From NCBI RefSeq assembly GCF_013822795.1, contig NZ_PNLB01000021.1:37057-101056 (forward strand): a stretch of 64,000 nucleotides of DNA, written 5' to 3'. The DNA is from Phenylobacterium sp. GTDB lineage: Bacteria; Pseudomonadota; Alphaproteobacteria; Caulobacterales; Caulobacteraceae. Under the pieces are notes generated by a model, which was given only the letters and a program-made list of their open reading frames with translations, was not told the origin of the DNA and did not search any database. Shown one piece after another: positions 63,220 through 64,000 of this stretch (positions are counted from its first letter, which is position 1; every line of letters begins with the position of its first letter). The translations under genes were made by a program, and so were the position numbers.

Positions 63220-63930
63220 TCAGACGGCGGCGCAATGCGCCGCTAGCGCGCGCAGAGCCGAGGCGCCGTCGCCGCGGAACGATGACCCATGCATCAGCGC
63301 CAGGGTTGTCGGCTCCAGCTCCGCCAGTCGCTGAAGCACGGCGCCAGTGTTGGGCGCCATGGACATCGCGTGGAACACGTCCTCCATCGCGATCGCAGGA
63401 CCGGCGATGTCGCTCTCGGTGAGCGGCGGTCCATCGCCGCCATGGGTCAGCAAATCGCCGCAAAACAGAGTGGCGCCGGTCTCCTCGTAGAAGAGGCCGG
63501 CCTCCCAGCCATGCGGCACATGGGGCGTGTCCATCCAGCGTAGGCGTTTGCCGCCAAGGTCGATCACCTCTCCATCCGCCAGCGGCCTGGGCGCGCGATC
63601 GGCCAAGTCGTTCAGGGAGACCATGCAGGCGGTCTGACCGTGCACGACCTCAGCATGGGGGGCTGCCGCCAGCCAGGCGTTCAGCCCGCCGCACTCGTCG
63701 GCCTCGACATGGCCAAAGCCCAGATATCGAAGTCGCGCCAGCGGCACTATGCGCTCGACAGCGGCGGCGATCGACGCCTGCATTCCCCGGTGGCCCAGGT
63801 GAAACAGCATCGGCGCGTCCGCCATGATCAGGAACTGGTTGAAGGTGAACGGTTCGGGACCGACGCCGCTCACCGCGGTCGAGAAGCGGTAGATGTTGTC
63901 AGCGATCTCGAACGTCTTCGTTTCGGTCAT
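63220..63930 (-). CDS. MBL-fold protein similar to flavodiiron oxygen-reductase domain
   Basis: 236 residues. The metal motif GHVEADECGGLNAW is HxExD-like, as in the diiron domain of flavodiiron proteins, and DTPHVPHGW, FCGDLLTHGGD and LMHGSSF give the remaining ligands. The flavodoxin domain is absent, so it is a stand-alone diiron/MBL module. An oxygen- or NO-related role is possible but unproven. The gene is convergent with LysR at the right end of the window. Confidence 0.85.
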   Translation of the reverse strand: MTETKTFEIADNIYRFSTAVSGVGPEPFTFNQFLIMADAPMLFHLGHRGMQASIAAAVERIVPLARLRYLGFGHVEADECGGLNAWLAAAPHAEVVHGQTACMVSLNDLADRAPRPLADGEVIDLGGKRLRWMDTPHVPHGWEAGLFYEETGATLFCGDLLTHGGDGPPLTESDIAGPAIAMEDVFHAMSMAPNTGAVLQRLAELEPTTLALMHGSSFRGDGASALRALAAHCAAV

Positions 63931-64000
63931 ATCGCGCGCCTTTGCCGCGAAATCTTACAGGCGAAAGGTTTGGCGACAAGACGAAAGGTCAGCGCCCGCC

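Noticed and set aside
47336..63930. Ferredoxin or ferredoxin reductase for the Rieske dioxygenase
   Set aside because: No CxxxxC-CxxC or second Rieske motif outside the alpha subunit, and the FAD proteins present are a hydroxylase and a small flavin reductase of another type.
47336..63930. Aromatic cluster as a recent genomic island
   Set aside because: No integrase, tRNA, direct repeats or obvious base-composition break is visible at the left border, and the right border is outside the window.

Overview
The window reads as a chromosomal segment of a GC-rich alphaproteobacterium, most likely a member of the Caulobacteraceae (Caulobacter or Phenylobacterium type). The main reasons are a GapR nucleoid protein next to a TacA-like sigma-54 response regulator whose predicted phospho-site falls on Asp54, a DUF1013/TrcR cell-cycle regulator, a three-gene pntAA-pntAB-pntB transhydrogenase, a motA without motB beside it, and an alphaproteobacterial type L36. 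I see no rRNA, tRNA, CRISPR array, transposase, integrase or phage gene.

Layout. 1-9.5 kb: small hydrolases, an M23 peptidase, the proton-translocating transhydrogenase operon, secreted or lipoprotein genes of unknown function and a short cytochrome oxidase subunit. 9.6-18.3 kb: a coupled pair of amidohydrolase-like proteins, a LysR/aldo-keto reductase pair, an acyl-CoA synthetase divergent from an acyl-CoA dehydrogenase, and a flavoprotein reductase. 18.3-27 kb: DUF5996 coupled to oligoendopeptidase F, a lipobox-bearing PQQ/haem c dehydrogenase, and a PhzS-like monooxygenase operon facing a MarR gene across a perfect palindrome. 27-45 kb: mostly core and cell-cycle genes (TolB/TPR protein, tacA, gapR, folE, rpmJ, motA, purEK, a GGDEF protein, ubiX, trcR) with compound palindromic repeats at several gene ends. 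45-47.3 kb: a lipoprotein, a TylF-type methyltransferase and a stand-alone LanC-like protein.

47.3-63.9 kb is an aromatic-degradation block. A Rieske dioxygenase (alpha and beta), a BphB-type dihydrodiol dehydrogenase, a BphC-type extradiol dioxygenase, a meta-cleavage product hydrolase, a hydratase, an aldolase and an acylating acetaldehyde dehydrogenase form a full route from an arene to pyruvate and acetyl-CoA plus a side-chain acid. They lie on one strand and most junctions overlap, with an AraC regulator inside. Upstream are a two-component flavin monooxygenase, two related LysR regulators, a PHBH/MhpA-type monooxygenase and two metallo-beta-lactamase-fold proteins. No ferredoxin or ferredoxin reductase for the Rieske enzyme is present. 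The real substrate cannot be read from sequence alone.

The most unusual items are the orphan LanC-like enzyme with a CCG rather than CHG zinc motif, the unstudied basic protein translationally coupled to gapR, convergent genes that share CTAG as both stop codons, the compound intergenic repeat family, and several sharp palindromes that look like operators (26527, 5424, 59395).
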